NCBI GenBank assembly: GCA_033725935.1 | Contig: MU867065.1 | Location: 744,001-808,000, forward strand | Length of the DNA stretch: 64,000 bases | Direction: 5' to 3' | From: Cladorrhinum sp. PSN259 | Taxonomy: Eukaryota > Ascomycota > Sordariomycetes > Sordariales > Podosporaceae | Shown: piece after piece, positions 21,952-32,609 of the stretch | Numbering within the stretch: the stretch's first letter is position 1 | Layout of the letters: each line of letters opens with the position of its first letter | Made by a program: the position numbers and the translations under genes | Notes under the pieces: model-generated | Databases searched by the model: none | What the model saw: only the letters and a program-made list of their open reading frames with translations | What the model was told of the DNA's origin: nothing

Positions 21952-22813
21952 TTTGTGAGCATTACTTCAAGTACATCATCACCTCTTGGTGAAATGAGGC
22001 ATGGTGGGAGTCCTTGGCGGCCGTGGACTCGGTGGCTTTATCATGGCACGATTGGGACAAAGAACTTTATCTCTTCCGTAGATCCTCCCGTCACGGGAGT
22101 CGAGACTGTGCGGCAAGTGAAGGCTCTCGGGCATCTGCGCACCCGCTTCCTCTACCCGTCTGCTGAGGTAAAGGATGCATAATATCTTCAACGGTCCCGA
22201 CACAGTAACCGATGGGTTATAAGGCAAACGATCCCATGCCAACTTTTTTTTTCTTTCTCAAGTTTAAGAACTGACAACAACTAAATATCATAAAGCGAGT
22301 AATATAGCTGTTGCAGTTGGGTGCATGTATTTGCCCATCGAAGCTATTACATATAATTTGGCTGTGATATTGAGGTCTCACTTGTTGATAGAATACATGT
22401 AGATGGCGTTGGCCGCTACAAGCGAATCCTGACAGCCACCGACGGCCCGCTCCGGATGACCATTGACCATGTTTTGATGGTGCAGACGTGGCAATAGTTG
22501 GATGCATTTGGAACGGAAAATCCCGTCAAATCCAGGTCCGAAGCCGATGCAGACCAAGTTTTGTGTGATGGACTTTGAAGGAGAACAAAGAATGACTTTA
22601 GGCCGATGATGTTGAAGATTTTGAGAGACCCGAGCCGAGTTTTGGGGGCCGCGATCACCACCAGGCGCCGAAGAATAGGGCAACCAACCCCTGCCGTGTT
22701 TGATGACAGCTGAGCGGCACATTGGCTGAGGTGGCATTTTAAGCGCGACGCGTCAATTGCGAATCCGAGCATTCCGTCCACCAGACACAACAAAGTCACT
22801 GCAGTCAGTCAGC
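21952..22813. other. Divergent spacer
   Basis: About 860 bp between the starts of two divergent genes, so it carries both promoters. ORFs here (for example minus-strand 22416-22799) lack motifs. Confidence 0.5.
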
Positions 22814-23887
22814 ATGTTTTGGTCAAGGAACGACTTTGAGGTTGATGGCCGTGTACGTTGCAAACACGCCCAGCCACTGAATGATTTTTTTTGTTTAAAT
22901 GTACTGACAAAGAACTGTTGGATATAGACTGTCCTAATTACGGGCGGCTCGACGGGCCTGGGTCTCAGCGCCGCCAAGCAGCTTGCCGCCAAAGGTGCCA
23001 ATGTCATCATTGTCGCCAGAGACATTGCCAAGCTCAAGACAGCCGAGGACGAGATAAAAGAGTCTGCCCGCTCCAAAACAACACAGCGCTTCCACCACAT
23101 CGCAGCGGATGTGACCACCTCAGAGGCTTGCTCGACCGTCGTTGCCAAATCCACAGCATGGAACAACGACTCGCCTCCGGACATTGTCTGGTGCTGCTCC
23201 GGTAGCGCCCATCCATCCCTCTTCATCGACACTCCAATCGAGCAGTTCCAGAAGATGATGGACAGCAACTATTTCTCCTGTGTTTACATGGCCCACTCCA
23301 TCCTCAACGCTTGGTTGCCAAGTAAATCATCATCACCACCATCACCACCTCAAAAAACACGCCATCTAGTCTTCACCGCCTCTTTTGTTTCATTCTTTTC
23401 CTTTGCAGGATTCACCCCGTATTCTCCGTCAAAGGCGGCAATCAGGTCTCTCTCCGACTCTTTGTCGCAAGAAATGAACTTGTACGCTGCTGCACGTCCT
23501 GAACTGCCCGTCGTGAGGGTTCACACCGTGTTTCCTGCCACCATGCCGACCCAGTCACTGATTGACGAGAACAAGGTCAAGACGGATTTGACAAAAAGTC
23601 TGGAAGAGGGAGACCAGGTCCTTACTCCTGACGAATGTGCACGGAGAGCAATTCGGGGACTGGAGAGCGGCCAGGAGCTGGTTCCCACCTCTGGCATCAT
23701 TCACGCTGTCATGACATCGATGCTTGGAGGGACCATCAGAGGCGGGTTCCTGAGGGGACTGCTCAACACGATGCTCGGATGGGTCGTCATGCTGGTGATG
23801 GTGTTTGTCAGGTGGGATATGGACAGCAAGGTCAGAGCTTGGGGGAAGAAATACGGGAGCAGTGGCATGAAGCAGGTTGCCAGCTAG
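22814..23887 (+). CDS. TSC10: 3-ketodihydrosphingosine (3-ketosphinganine) reductase
   Basis: NADPH-dependent ER enzyme of sphingolipid synthesis, reducing 3-ketodihydrosphingosine to dihydrosphingosine. A 39-nt first exon (22814-22852) encodes MFWSRNDFEVDGR. Exon 2 (22928-23887) carries the rest, for 332 aa in total. The 75-bp intron places DGR directly before TVLITGGSTGLGLS, the cofactor-binding Gly motif of short-chain dehydrogenases. Further features are the ADVT segment, catalytic Tyr and Lys in FTPYSPSKAAIRS, and a hydrophobic C-terminus (MLGWVVMLVMVFVRW) typical of the membrane-anchored fungal enzymes. The CSGSAHP stretch corresponds to the usual NxAG region. The symbol is by family resemblance to yeast Tsc10. 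A paralogue is possible. Confidence 0.85.
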
Positions 23888-24465
23888 CTGATTGGCGCGC
23901 CTCACGGTGGGATCTTGAATGGGGCAAACCTAGCTGAGAAGCGAGACCAGGGTATTGGAGCGCAAAACATGAATAAAAGTAGAACACTCGGTACACACAA
24001 TGTCAGAACCTGAAATGCTGTCGTCATGTGCTACAGCATCACCTGCCACACGGCGCCGACATCCCGGTGGATGGAACCCGACAGATTGGGCAAGACGGAC
24101 CGTGTGGTGATCTGCTTCCCACATATTTGAGCCGCTGCAAGGGGTTGCAATTGTCCCCAAACCGCCCACGACACGCTAGTAACATGATTCCGGCTATTAC
24201 CAGTTGTGGGCGTCTGTTTCATCCCCCATGGCGATCCTGGGGTAAAGCAATCTATTAGACCCACCAGAAATCCGGGGAAACTTTGCATTGAATGGTAGTA
24301 CTGGCATTCCGGCTAAAAGGGACAAGCCGATTATGCATGCGTTCTTGCTCCGAGAACATCATCTTTAGGGCTTAGACTATCTAGTATGTAGCCCAGATAT
24401 GTCTTTATAAGACTCCAGATTCGCAGACAATACTCTTCTCGGGCAAATCCATCGGAACCATCATC
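23888..24465. other. Intergenic / lactonase promoter
   Basis: About 580 bp between same-strand genes, with no coding evidence. It includes a TATA-like element close to the downstream ATG. Confidence 0.55.
24405..24411 (+). promoter_or_regulatory. TATA-like box of the lactonase-fold gene
   Basis: TTATAAG lies 55-61 bp upstream of the ATG at 24466, a usual spacing for a fungal core promoter. Confidence 0.45.
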
Positions 24466-25686
24466 ATGCTTCGCATCGCACAGATCTTGGCCGGCATCAG
24501 CCTCGCAAAGGGCGCCTTGGGCGTGAACCTCATCGCCTCTCACTTTTCAGGCGGCATTTACAGCTTGTCCCTGACCACGACCGGCCAGAGCGGTACAATT
24601 TCCGTCATTCAACAGACAAATGGATGCGGAAGCACTCCCGGCTGGTTGGAACTGTACTCGGACGTCCGAAAGGTTTACTGCTTTGATGAGTCTTGGTCCG
24701 GCAGAGGCCAACACGCCGAGTTTAACATTGGAAGCGATGGCCGTCTCTCTATCGCCTCGTCCCTGAGTGTCAGCGGAAACTCTGTTCACGGCACTCTGTA
24801 CGGAGGATCTGATGGACGGGGCTTCGTTGCCACTGCCGAGTAGTAAGTCCACTTCCCATGAGATGTAACAACATCAGATTTTCTGACTTTGGACAGCTCT
24901 CCCTCAACCATCACTACCTACAAGCTTCCCCTCCAGGGCAGCCGGGTGGCCCAGACCGAAAAGTTCACCCTCTCCCAGAGAGGCCCCAACCCCCGCCAGG
25001 ACGTCGCTCACCCCCACGAGGTTCACCTTGACCCCACCGGCAAGTTCATTCTTGTCCCCGACCTTGGGGCCGACTTGATCCGCGTCTTCCGCATCGACGC
25101 TTCCACGGGTCGTCTCACCTCGTGCGCCAACCACGCCACCGCTGCCGGTGACGGCCCCCGCCACATCAAGTTCTGGAAGTCGGCAGATGGCACCAAGGAG
25201 AAGGCCTACACCGTCAACGAGCTCGGCAACTCTGTTTCGGCTTGGGATGTTAGCTACAACAACAACTGCATCTCCCTCAGCAAGACTCACACCATCTCCA
25301 CCTACGCCCCGGGCAAGAAGGGCGGCTCAAACACCAAGGCCGCTGAGATCCGCGTCCAGGGCAACTTCCTGTACGCCTCCAACAGAGCCGACCAGACCTT
25401 TGGCAACCAGCAAGATTCCATCGCCATCTACACCATTGATGCCACAACCGGCGCCATTGCCTGGCTCGAGGCCGCCAACTCCTACTCTTACTACCCCCGC
25501 ACATTCTCCTTCAACAAGGATGGAACCCTCGTCGCCATTGGCGGTCAGACCTCGAGCAATGTCGCCATCGTTGCCAGGGATCCCGCCACTGGCAAGCTTG
25601 GCAAGCTTGTTGCCAACGTTCAGGTCGGTCAGAAGGGACGCGCTGGCGAGGAGGACGGTCTGAGCGCTGTTGTTTGGGTTGAGTAA
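24466..25686 (+). CDS. Secreted lactonase-fold (7-bladed beta-propeller) protein
   Basis: Exons 24466-24842 and 24897-25686 (54-bp intron) give 388 aa. The start gives a signal-peptide-like N-terminus (MLRIAQILAGISLAKGALG). The body matches the 6-phosphogluconolactonase/YbhE-like propeller family (PF10282): HPHEVHLDPTGKFILVPDLGADLIRVF, GDGPRHIKFW, AYTVNELGNSVSAW, and the late blade YYPRTFSFNKDGTLVAIGGQTSSNVAI. The joined codon at the intron makes EY-SPSTIT. Many ascomycetes carry secreted relatives of unknown substrate. Some relatives are muconate-cycloisomerase-like. Cytosolic 6-phosphogluconolactonase activity is unlikely because of the export signal. Confidence 0.87.
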
Positions 25687-25981
25687 AAAAAGGAGGGGTA
25701 TTTGTTTGATGACAAATCTGTTGTATATATGAGAGTATTACTAGTCGCTGTATATATCATCGTCCGTTGAGAATTCTCCGGGCGGATCGACGTTGTCCCG
25801 TAAATGTCTCCGAGGGGTCCCGCGGCGTGAACTGGCTGTACAAACTGAAAGAATTGTATCATTTGCTCCAAGAGGAAGCTTTACCGCTGACAAATTTATC
25901 ATGGGTGACACAAATATAAAGCCCGTCAAGTACTCTTGCTGAAAATAGAAATACCAAATTCGCAAGTTCCACATCGCCACC

Positions 25982-26938
25982 ATGACAACCCCAAAAGTCT
26001 TCGTCACCAGCGCAACGGGCTGTCTGGGCCAAGCCGTCGCCCGCCAGCTCCGCGCTCTAGACTGCCAAGTCCACACAACTACCCGCGACGCCAGCTCCCC
26101 AGCCGCCCTGGCTCTATCCGCGCTCGGCGTCCACCTGCACGAGGGCTCGTGGGATTCCACCTCGACCCTGACGGCGGCGCTCAAAGGATGCACCCACCTC
26201 TTCCTGAACCTCATGCCGGATTTCACCAACGAGAACAGCGAACTCGCCTGGGGCAGGACGATCCTCTCGCTCGCCCGCGCCGCCGGCGTCCAGCACGTCG
26301 TGTACAGCAGCGGCCTGCCCCTGAAGGAACTCCCCAACTATGAAAAGATCCCGGCCGACTTCTTCTTCAACGCCAAGATGCGCCAAGCAAAAGGGGAACT
26401 GGAATCCCTCGTCTCAGCCAACGAGTTTAATTTCGAGAGCTGGACGATCCTCCGGCCGGGTTACTTCATGGCTAACCTCCTCTTGCCAAAAGTCGAGTTC
26501 CTGTACCCGGGCACGCTCCAGGCGGGGGGGATATTCACCTTTGCTTACGGGTCCGATGAGCTCCTACCGCTGATTGATCCCGAGGACATTGCGCGCTTTG
26601 CCGTCGCTGCATTTTTTGATCCGAAAAAATTCAACGGAAAGGAAATTAGACTTGCGAGCGAAAAGGTGCCCGTTAAAGAGGTCATCAAAAAGGTGGCCGA
26701 AGCGGCCGGGCGGGACATAAAGGCTCGATATCTGACTGAGGAGGAGGTTGAGGAAGCGTTGCTGACGAATCCCCTTCTGGCGGCGCAGAAGATGTCAATG
26801 GGGATGGCCAATATCGTTGACGTGGAGGAGGCCAAGTCTTGGGGTGTTGAGATGGGCACATTTGACGAGTTTCTGGTCAGGGAGGCCAAGGCGGTCGAGG
26901 AGACTTATCGGAGTGTTCCAGGCCGTCAGAGTGCTTAA
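25982..26938 (+). CDS. NmrA-like NAD(P)-binding protein
   Basis: Intronless 318-aa cytosolic protein of the atypical short-chain dehydrogenase NmrA/HSCARG group. The N-terminal Rossmann motif is VFVTSATGCLGQAVARQL, a TGxxG-type turn. It is followed by a Thr-rich second strand (CQVHTTTRD) in place of the usual Arg/Asp selectors, and then VQHVVYSSGLPL. Downstream are LRPGYFMANLL and the mid-domain PLIDPEDIARFAVAAFFDP, which is typical of the family. No YxxxK catalytic pair is visible. Members act as redox sensors that bind transcription factors, or as quinone or isoflavone reductases. No choice between these can be made here. Confidence 0.86.
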   Translation: MTTPKVFVTSATGCLGQAVARQLRALDCQVHTTTRDASSPAALALSALGVHLHEGSWDSTSTLTAALKGCTHLFLNLMPDFTNENSELAWGRTILSLARAAGVQHVVYSSGLPLKELPNYEKIPADFFFNAKMRQAKGELESLVSANEFNFESWTILRPGYFMANLLLPKVEFLYPGTLQAGGIFTFAYGSDELLPLIDPEDIARFAVAAFFDPKKFNGKEIRLASEKVPVKEVIKKVAEAAGRDIKARYLTEEEVEEALLTNPLLAAQKMSMGMANIVDVEEAKSWGVEMGTFDEFLVREAKAVEETYRSVPGRQSA

Positions 26939-27167
26939 ATTGCAATAGTAACTTGGAGGAGATGTAACAGATCAAGATTCATGTGTTTGACAGATACCTA
27001 GGTATATGAATGCACTAAATCTAGGCATCAAAAAGGATAAGAAACGCGTCACATAATAAATATCATAGCTTTCATCTCTCTATTCTGGTACATTCCTCAT
27101 TAATCCATAAGTTATTTGAGGTTACCTTGCACAAGTAGGTAATTCGTTCCACAGCCTTTCAATTCAC

Positions 27168-28268
27168 TCAACCACCCTTAACACCCTTCGTTTCTTGCAC
27201 CAACTGCCCCCCAAAAGCGTTCCGTAGCTTACACTTGCTCTCGCCGCCCTCATTCACACCAGCCCCCGCCCCCGCCTTACACTCGCTGCACTGCTTCCCG
27301 TGCGCAACCATCAAGACGTGCAACCCGTACTTCATCTCGTCAGGAATCCTCCTGTCCAAGTGCAAGTGCGTCTCGTCCCTCGTCGCCTTTGCCGGCCGCC
27401 ACCCCAAGAACCCACTTATCCTCCACACGTGCGTATCAACAGCGAAGCTCTCCCTCCCGAGCGAGAATAACATGACGCAGCTCGCCGTTTTGGGGCCCAC
27501 GCCCTTGAAAGAGAGCAAAACCCCCATCACCTCGTCGTTTGACTGGACATCCCTCAGCGAGTCCAGACTGTACTCTCCGTACCTCGATTTAACTTCCCGC
27601 AGGAGATTAAGAATTACCTTGGACTTGACGACGCTCAGCCCGCCGCACCTTATCGCTTGCTCCAGTTTTTGCCGTCCGCCTTCTGCGATTAAATCCCAGT
27701 TATCGCTGGAACCGTAAGCGGCGTCCATGCTTCTCTTTGCGCGGGAGGAGTTGTTGCATGACGTGTTTTGGGAGAGTATGGTGCGCACCAGCGCGTCCAG
27801 GACCGAGGGGGAGTCACCGCACCCTGCGCGGTTCAAAGGGGCTTTTAGGTCTGCCGGTTTGGGACGGTCTCGTGCCCCGTGGAGGGAGGTTAGGATCCTG
27901 AGGGCGAGGGCGCATTCCTGTGGTGTTGGGTGTGAAAAGTCTGGAAAGGGGGATTGGTTGGCGTGTTTGGTGTACGAGTCTAGTTTTTTCGTTGAGAGGA
28001 TGAGGGATTTGTTTTCTGCATCCGGGATTGAGGTGAGCGGTGAGGAAGGCGATTCGAGCTTGAGTTTTGTCTTGGGTTTCTTTTTGGGTGTTACTTCGTC
28101 GAACGAGGGGGATCGCTTGAGTCCAGAGGTTGGTTGTTCTTGGGGTTCTGTCTTGATGAACGGTTCCAGCTTCACGGGTTTGAGGGGAGTGGTGGAGAGC
28201 TTTGCTGCCCGGGAGGGTTGACGTCGCTGTATGGTGGCTGTCATGATTTTTGTCATGTTTTTTCTCAT
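27168..28268 (-). CDS. HhH-GPD base-excision DNA glycosylase (endonuclease III-like)
   Basis: Intronless 366-aa nuclear protein starting at the ATG at 28268. The first about 110 residues are low complexity, with a likely nuclear localisation signal (TPKKKPKTKLKLE). The catalytic domain spans about 140-330. It contains LVRTILSQNTSCNNSSRA in the first helices, the helix-hairpin-helix LLSFKGVGPKTASCVMLF with the Lys that serves as nucleophile in Nth, and the catalytic Asp in FAVDTHVWRISG. The C-terminal end has only a sparse cysteine pattern (CSEC then KCK), not the C-x6-C-x2-C-x5-C cluster of bacterial Nth, so a 4Fe-4S cluster may be altered or absent. The substrate is likely an oxidised pyrimidine. 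Confidence 0.87.
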   Translation of the reverse strand: MRKNMTKIMTATIQRRQPSRAAKLSTTPLKPVKLEPFIKTEPQEQPTSGLKRSPSFDEVTPKKKPKTKLKLESPSSPLTSIPDAENKSLILSTKKLDSYTKHANQSPFPDFSHPTPQECALALRILTSLHGARDRPKPADLKAPLNRAGCGDSPSVLDALVRTILSQNTSCNNSSRAKRSMDAAYGSSDNWDLIAEGGRQKLEQAIRCGGLSVVKSKVILNLLREVKSRYGEYSLDSLRDVQSNDEVMGVLLSFKGVGPKTASCVMLFSLGRESFAVDTHVWRISGFLGWRPAKATRDETHLHLDRRIPDEMKYGLHVLMVAHGKQCSECKAGAGAGVNEGGESKCKLRNAFGGQLVQETKGVKGG

Positions 28269-28871
28269 CGGTGTATGAATCTCATTTATTCTAGGTTGAT
28301 CACGGTCAATGGGCAGTTGGGCACTGAGATGGTTTCGTTGTGTAGCAGGGGCAAATGATTGCCACAGGCAATGATGTCACCAGCTTTGCGCTAACACCGC
28401 GGATGAGACAAGTGCCAAACAGTCAAACAGAGTTAACGATCGCAGATCCATTTCTAACTTCCACAATCTGGAGATGTCGGCAACCTTTGACAAAAGAAAA
28501 ATAAAATGCATCTATTTCCATTACAATCTTTGCTCCTCTAATGGAGATGTGTAAAAATTGCATCAAATTTGCCGACGGGGTATTTACCTTTCAATGGGCC
28601 TCTCAGCGGAGACCATGTGGCTGCGGCACAGGCACAGGCACATCATTTCCGACACGATCCTCTTTTGTTCTCAGTCATCACCTTGTTGATCCGCCATCAA
28701 GCTCTTGCATACAAAAAGACAGCAGGGATACCATTTTCTTTCATCTCAATTTCTACCTGCAAGCTTTTTTATCATCACATGACCTCCACACACCAACAAC
28801 AACAGCATCATTAAAACGAACTCATTTCAGAAAAAAATCTCTCTCTAAATAGACACACACACACATCGAAA
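28269..28871. other. Divergent promoter region
   Basis: About 600 bp between the divergent glycosylase and DUF1304 genes. It is CA-rich just before the plus-strand ATG (CACACACA at 28854-28864), which is common in fungal 5' leaders. Confidence 0.55.
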
Positions 28872-29255
28872 ATGTCATCCTCCATCGTCCAAACCTTGAA
28901 CCTCAAAACAACACTTCCCCTCCTAATCTCGCTCGAACACGTCTACATCCTAACCCTCGAAATGTTCCTCTGGACCAAACCTCGCGGCCGCAAAGCGTTT
29001 AAACTCACACCCGACTTTGCTGAAAAGACCAAAGCCCTGGCGGCCAACCAGGGTCTCTACAACGGTTTTTTGGCTGCGGGTTTAGCCTGGGGTGCCCTTC
29101 ACCCCGTCGCCGAGTTTGGGCATCAGTTGAGCGTGTTCTTCTTGGGCTGTGTGACTGTGGCCGGGTTGTATGGTGGTCTTACTGCTGGAAAAAAGATTCT
29201 GTTCATTCAGGGGTTGCCTGCTGCTGTCGCGTTGGGGGTGGTGGTGTATTTGTAG
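28872..29255 (+). CDS. DUF1304-family small membrane protein
   Basis: Intronless 127-aa protein with four hydrophobic segments, and no other domains. It fits DUF1304 (PF06993): an early helix with conserved Glu (ISLEHVYILTLEMFLW), ALAANQGLYNGFLAAGLAWG, then FFLGCVTVAGLYGGLT and a C-terminal helix LPAAVALGVVVYL. The family is shared by bacteria and fungi, is about 120 aa long, and has no established function. Its 3' end converges on the ABC transporter gene, only about 190 bp away. Confidence 0.88.
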   Translation: MSSSIVQTLNLKTTLPLLISLEHVYILTLEMFLWTKPRGRKAFKLTPDFAEKTKALAANQGLYNGFLAAGLAWGALHPVAEFGHQLSVFFLGCVTVAGLYGGLTAGKKILFIQGLPAAVALGVVVYL

Positions 29256-29446
29256 GGGATGCCTCATCTCATAGGTGGAACCGGGACAGGAGCAGTAGTG
29301 AGCACTTGTGTGGGAATGGAAAGACAGCAACATATGAATATCATTTATCTACAGGTCAGGTAATGATGACCGAATTCGGCTGCTGTGCATCCTCTAACGC
29401 TAAACGAATGACAAACCACGTACATGTACATACAAGTTGATACCGT

Positions 29447-32008
29447 CTACTTCTCAACCCCCTTTTCTGTCTTATCAGCAGTGGTCTGCTTCTCCCACAT
29501 GGCATGATATCTCCCTCCGAGAGCCAACAGCTCACCGTGAGTACCCCGCTCAACCACCACTCCCCTGTGAAGCACCACGATCTGGTCCGAGTTTGTGATT
29601 GTAGAGAGACGATGGGCAATCGTCACGGTGGTGCGGCCAAAAGTGACCCTTTCCAACGCATCCTGAATCAGCCTCTCCGTGTGAGAGTCGAGGGATGCGG
29701 TAGCCTCATCCAACAATAAGATGCGAGCATCCTTCAAGATGGCGCGTGCAATAGCCACCCGCTGCCTCTCTCCACCAGACAGCTTTAATCCGCGCTCACC
29801 AACCACAGTTTCATACTTGTCTGGGAATTCCATGATCCGGTCATGGATGTTGGCCGCCTTGCATGCCTCGTGCACATCGGCTTCGGTGGAATTGGGGTTG
29901 GCGTATAGGAGATTGTACATGATAGTAGCGTTGAACAGTACCGTGTCCTGCGGCACAACACCGATGCTCCGACGGAGGCTGTCCAACTGCAGGTCGCGAA
30001 TATCATGCCCATCAACAGTGACGGACCCATCGTCAACGTCGTAGAAGCGGAAGAGCAACTTGAGGCATGTAGATTTACCACCGCCCGACTCGCCAACAAT
30101 GGCCGTCTTGGTTCCAGGAGGCACCTTGAAGCTGATTCCATCAATGGCAGGCTTGTTCTTCCCGGCCTTGCCTTGGTAGGCGAACTTGACATTGTGAAAT
30201 TCGACCTCACCTTGTGGATCTGTGAGCTTGACCGCGTTAGGTTTCTCGACAATACCAGAGGTTTCCTGGAACAAATCCAGCATCCGTTCTGCCTCGATAA
30301 GACTGTTCTGGAGCATGGTGTAGTACGTGCCAAAGAAGTTCAGAGGCCCTTGGAGTTGTGTAAAGTAGACAATCAAACTGACAAACTCGGACACAGTTTG
30401 CTGACCGATCGAAATCTTATATGCCGAGACAGCCACGAGCAGTGCGGTGCCGATGGAGAAGATTGAGCTTTGGGTCAAGTTTAGGCCGTTGAGAGACCAC
30501 ATGACCAACTGCTCAGCCTTCTGGTAGACCAGCACATGTCCCCGGAAGCGCTCAGTCTCGGGACCCACTGCACAGTTGTGCTGCACCGTCTCGTACGCCA
30601 TGATTGCGTCCGACTTGACAGCTTCCATCTCGCGAGCCTTGATGGCCATATCCCTTCTTTGGCGACCACGATACTTGGCCATGTAGATGGTCAAGAAGAT
30701 GTACGACCACATGATGAAGAAGACGATGATGGTGTAGAAAGCATCGTACTTTACAAAAAACAGCACGCCGGCGACAAAGATGTCAAAGATCATGGGGAAG
30801 ACCTGGAAGACAAAGTTCTCCAGGAAGCTGTTCATGGCAGCTCCGCGACTGAGGGCACTGGTGACCTCTCCGATCTTCTTTCCAAGGTGGAAGTCGAGCG
30901 AGAGTCCCAAGACGTGTTCGAAAGCGGCGCAAGAGAGACGGCGGAAGAGTGACTGGGAGACCGGAATCCAAAGCACCGACCGGGCCGCACCGAGGGCACC
31001 TTGGTTGCCCTGAAGAGCTCGGTAGAGGACGTAGAGGACGATATCGCGGTATGGGATCTTGCCGTATCCCAGTGATTCGACCAGGACACCCAGCTGCAGA
31101 GGGACCATCAGGTTGACAACGCGCTGGCAAATCAGCAAGACCAGACAGACCACAACGATAAACTGGTACAGGATTGAGTCCTTGGGCCAAAGGTAGGGAA
31201 AGAGAATTCTGAACCCAGCGACGTAATCGAGCCAGCCGGAATCTTGAGCGTCTCGCTTCTTTTGGGCCGGAGCAGGTCCTTGACCATTTTCAAGAAGACC
31301 TTGACGTTCTCCGGGAGTAGATTCTGACAAGACTGAGCGTAGAGCGTACTGACGGCGCGTAACAAGGGCAACCATGATGACGAAAATGGCGATTCTGGCG
31401 ATGCCAAGGCTGATGAGGATATCCAGAAGCTTGTCGGGTACATCGATGACGGTGCGCTCATTGCCAAAGACGGTGGCGATGACGGCCTCGATCAACGCGC
31501 CGGTGATCCAGGCATGACAATGGGAAACAGTTGGCGACCATGGCCCGTCGGGGTTGGGAAGCAAGCCGGCGAAGAAGTACAGCAGCACCCCAACGTGAGA
31601 GGCAAGGTACGCGCTGTAGGGGAAGTTGTCGGATGCATCATTGTTGTCGTGACTGGTGACGGTATCGCGGACGACAAGGACTGCAGCGGGTACCAGTAAT
31701 AAGGCTAGTAGAAGCTGCAACACCCAGATCTGACGCGCATAAAATTTGGTGATTTCTTTTTCCGTCTTTTCGTCAATTGGTGGTTGGCCGGGTTGTCCTT
31801 GGCTCGTTTGTTGTCGTTTTCGATTTCGGAAATAGTAAATTGCCTGAGAAGTAACCAATGTCAAAAATAGGCCACATGGGTAGAGGTAAAAAGCGACTGC
31901 AAGTCCCAATTGAACTCCAGCCATGATGGCGGTGATTTCGGTCAATTGCTGCTGACTTTGCGGTTCACCGTTGGTTGATGATTGATTGGGCAAACTCAAT
32001 TCCGTCAT
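29447..32008 (-). CDS. HMT1: HMT1-type ABC transporter (ABCB half-transporter)
   Basis: Intronless 853-aa protein. The ATG at 32008 is used because the in-frame codon at 32023 is TTG. An extra N-terminal membrane domain of about five helices (residues 25-220) precedes the six-helix ABC transmembrane domain (about 260-560), as in the HMT1/ABCB6 group. The nucleotide-binding domain is complete: Walker A GESGGGKST, Q-loop VPQDTVLF, signature LSGGERQR, Walker B ILLLDEATAS and H-loop IAHRLST. Fission yeast Hmt1 moves phytochelatins or glutathione conjugates into the vacuole and confers cadmium tolerance. The same vacuolar role is likely but inferred. The symbol is by family resemblance. Confidence 0.92.
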   Translation of the reverse strand: MTELSLPNQSSTNGEPQSQQQLTEITAIMAGVQLGLAVAFYLYPCGLFLTLVTSQAIYYFRNRKRQQTSQGQPGQPPIDEKTEKEITKFYARQIWVLQLLLALLLVPAAVLVVRDTVTSHDNNDASDNFPYSAYLASHVGVLLYFFAGLLPNPDGPWSPTVSHCHAWITGALIEAVIATVFGNERTVIDVPDKLLDILISLGIARIAIFVIMVALVTRRQYALRSVLSESTPGERQGLLENGQGPAPAQKKRDAQDSGWLDYVAGFRILFPYLWPKDSILYQFIVVVCLVLLICQRVVNLMVPLQLGVLVESLGYGKIPYRDIVLYVLYRALQGNQGALGAARSVLWIPVSQSLFRRLSCAAFEHVLGLSLDFHLGKKIGEVTSALSRGAAMNSFLENFVFQVFPMIFDIFVAGVLFFVKYDAFYTIIVFFIMWSYIFLTIYMAKYRGRQRRDMAIKAREMEAVKSDAIMAYETVQHNCAVGPETERFRGHVLVYQKAEQLVMWSLNGLNLTQSSIFSIGTALLVAVSAYKISIGQQTVSEFVSLIVYFTQLQGPLNFFGTYYTMLQNSLIEAERMLDLFQETSGIVEKPNAVKLTDPQGEVEFHNVKFAYQGKAGKNKPAIDGISFKVPPGTKTAIVGESGGGKSTCLKLLFRFYDVDDGSVTVDGHDIRDLQLDSLRRSIGVVPQDTVLFNATIMYNLLYANPNSTEADVHEACKAANIHDRIMEFPDKYETVVGERGLKLSGGERQRVAIARAILKDARILLLDEATASLDSHTERLIQDALERVTFGRTTVTIAHRLSTITNSDQIVVLHRGVVVERGTHGELLALGGRYHAMWEKQTTADKTEKGVEK

Positions 32009-32609
32009 GGCCGGAATTCCCAATTGTCATGGGAAAGCAGATTCCGACCCCACCCACCCAACCACGTCTCATGTACGCAGTCACGTGGGTCTTTGGAAAT
32101 CTCCAGAATCAGCCAAGGTCCCCAGTTTTTTAGGAGGCCATTCGCCCGAATAGGAAATCCGTAAACAACAGAAAGTCAAAAGATCATGGAGCTGACATGA
32201 GATTGAAGGCCGCATGTCTGTATAAAGGTGATGAAACAACCAGATTTGTGGCCAGAAACAAACCTATTTGCAAGTCTGCCTTGATTGGAATTTCGTAAAA
32301 AGAATCCAGCATGACCTGAATCTTGTTGTGTCTGAACAATGTATGTCTTTCTAGCAGTCATCAATCGAGTGTGTCATGGTCTCTATTGTCTGGCCTGGAA
32401 GGTGGTTTTCTAGCAAGGAATGCTCATTATAAAGTATGCAGGCATCACCAATGCAATCTCCATCTCCCCTTTCTTCCAACACTCACAAGCACAAGCAATC
32501 AAAGACACTCCGACCTCGCACCTTAACAAAAAACAATCCAAAGTCTTCTGGAAAGACTTGACACGCCAATTCCAACTAAGCCCAAGACTTCTTTTCAGTC
32601 TCACCCAAA
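32009..32609. other. Divergent spacer with TATA box
   Basis: About 600 bp between the ABC transporter start and the KP4-like gene start. A canonical TATAAA lies at 32428-32433. No other feature seen. Confidence 0.55.
32428..32433 (+). promoter_or_regulatory. TATA box of KP4-like gene
   Basis: TATAAA lies 176 bp upstream of the ATG at 32610, implying a 5' leader of roughly 130-150 nt. Confidence 0.45.

Noticed and set aside
27235..28221. Two plus-strand ORFs (160 and 164 aa) opposite the DNA glycosylase
   Set aside because: Complement of HhH-GPD coding sequence. No independent features.
30005..30952. Plus-strand ORFs (153 and 138 aa) opposite the ABC transporter
   Set aside because: Shadows of a transporter with complete ABC motifs on the other strand.
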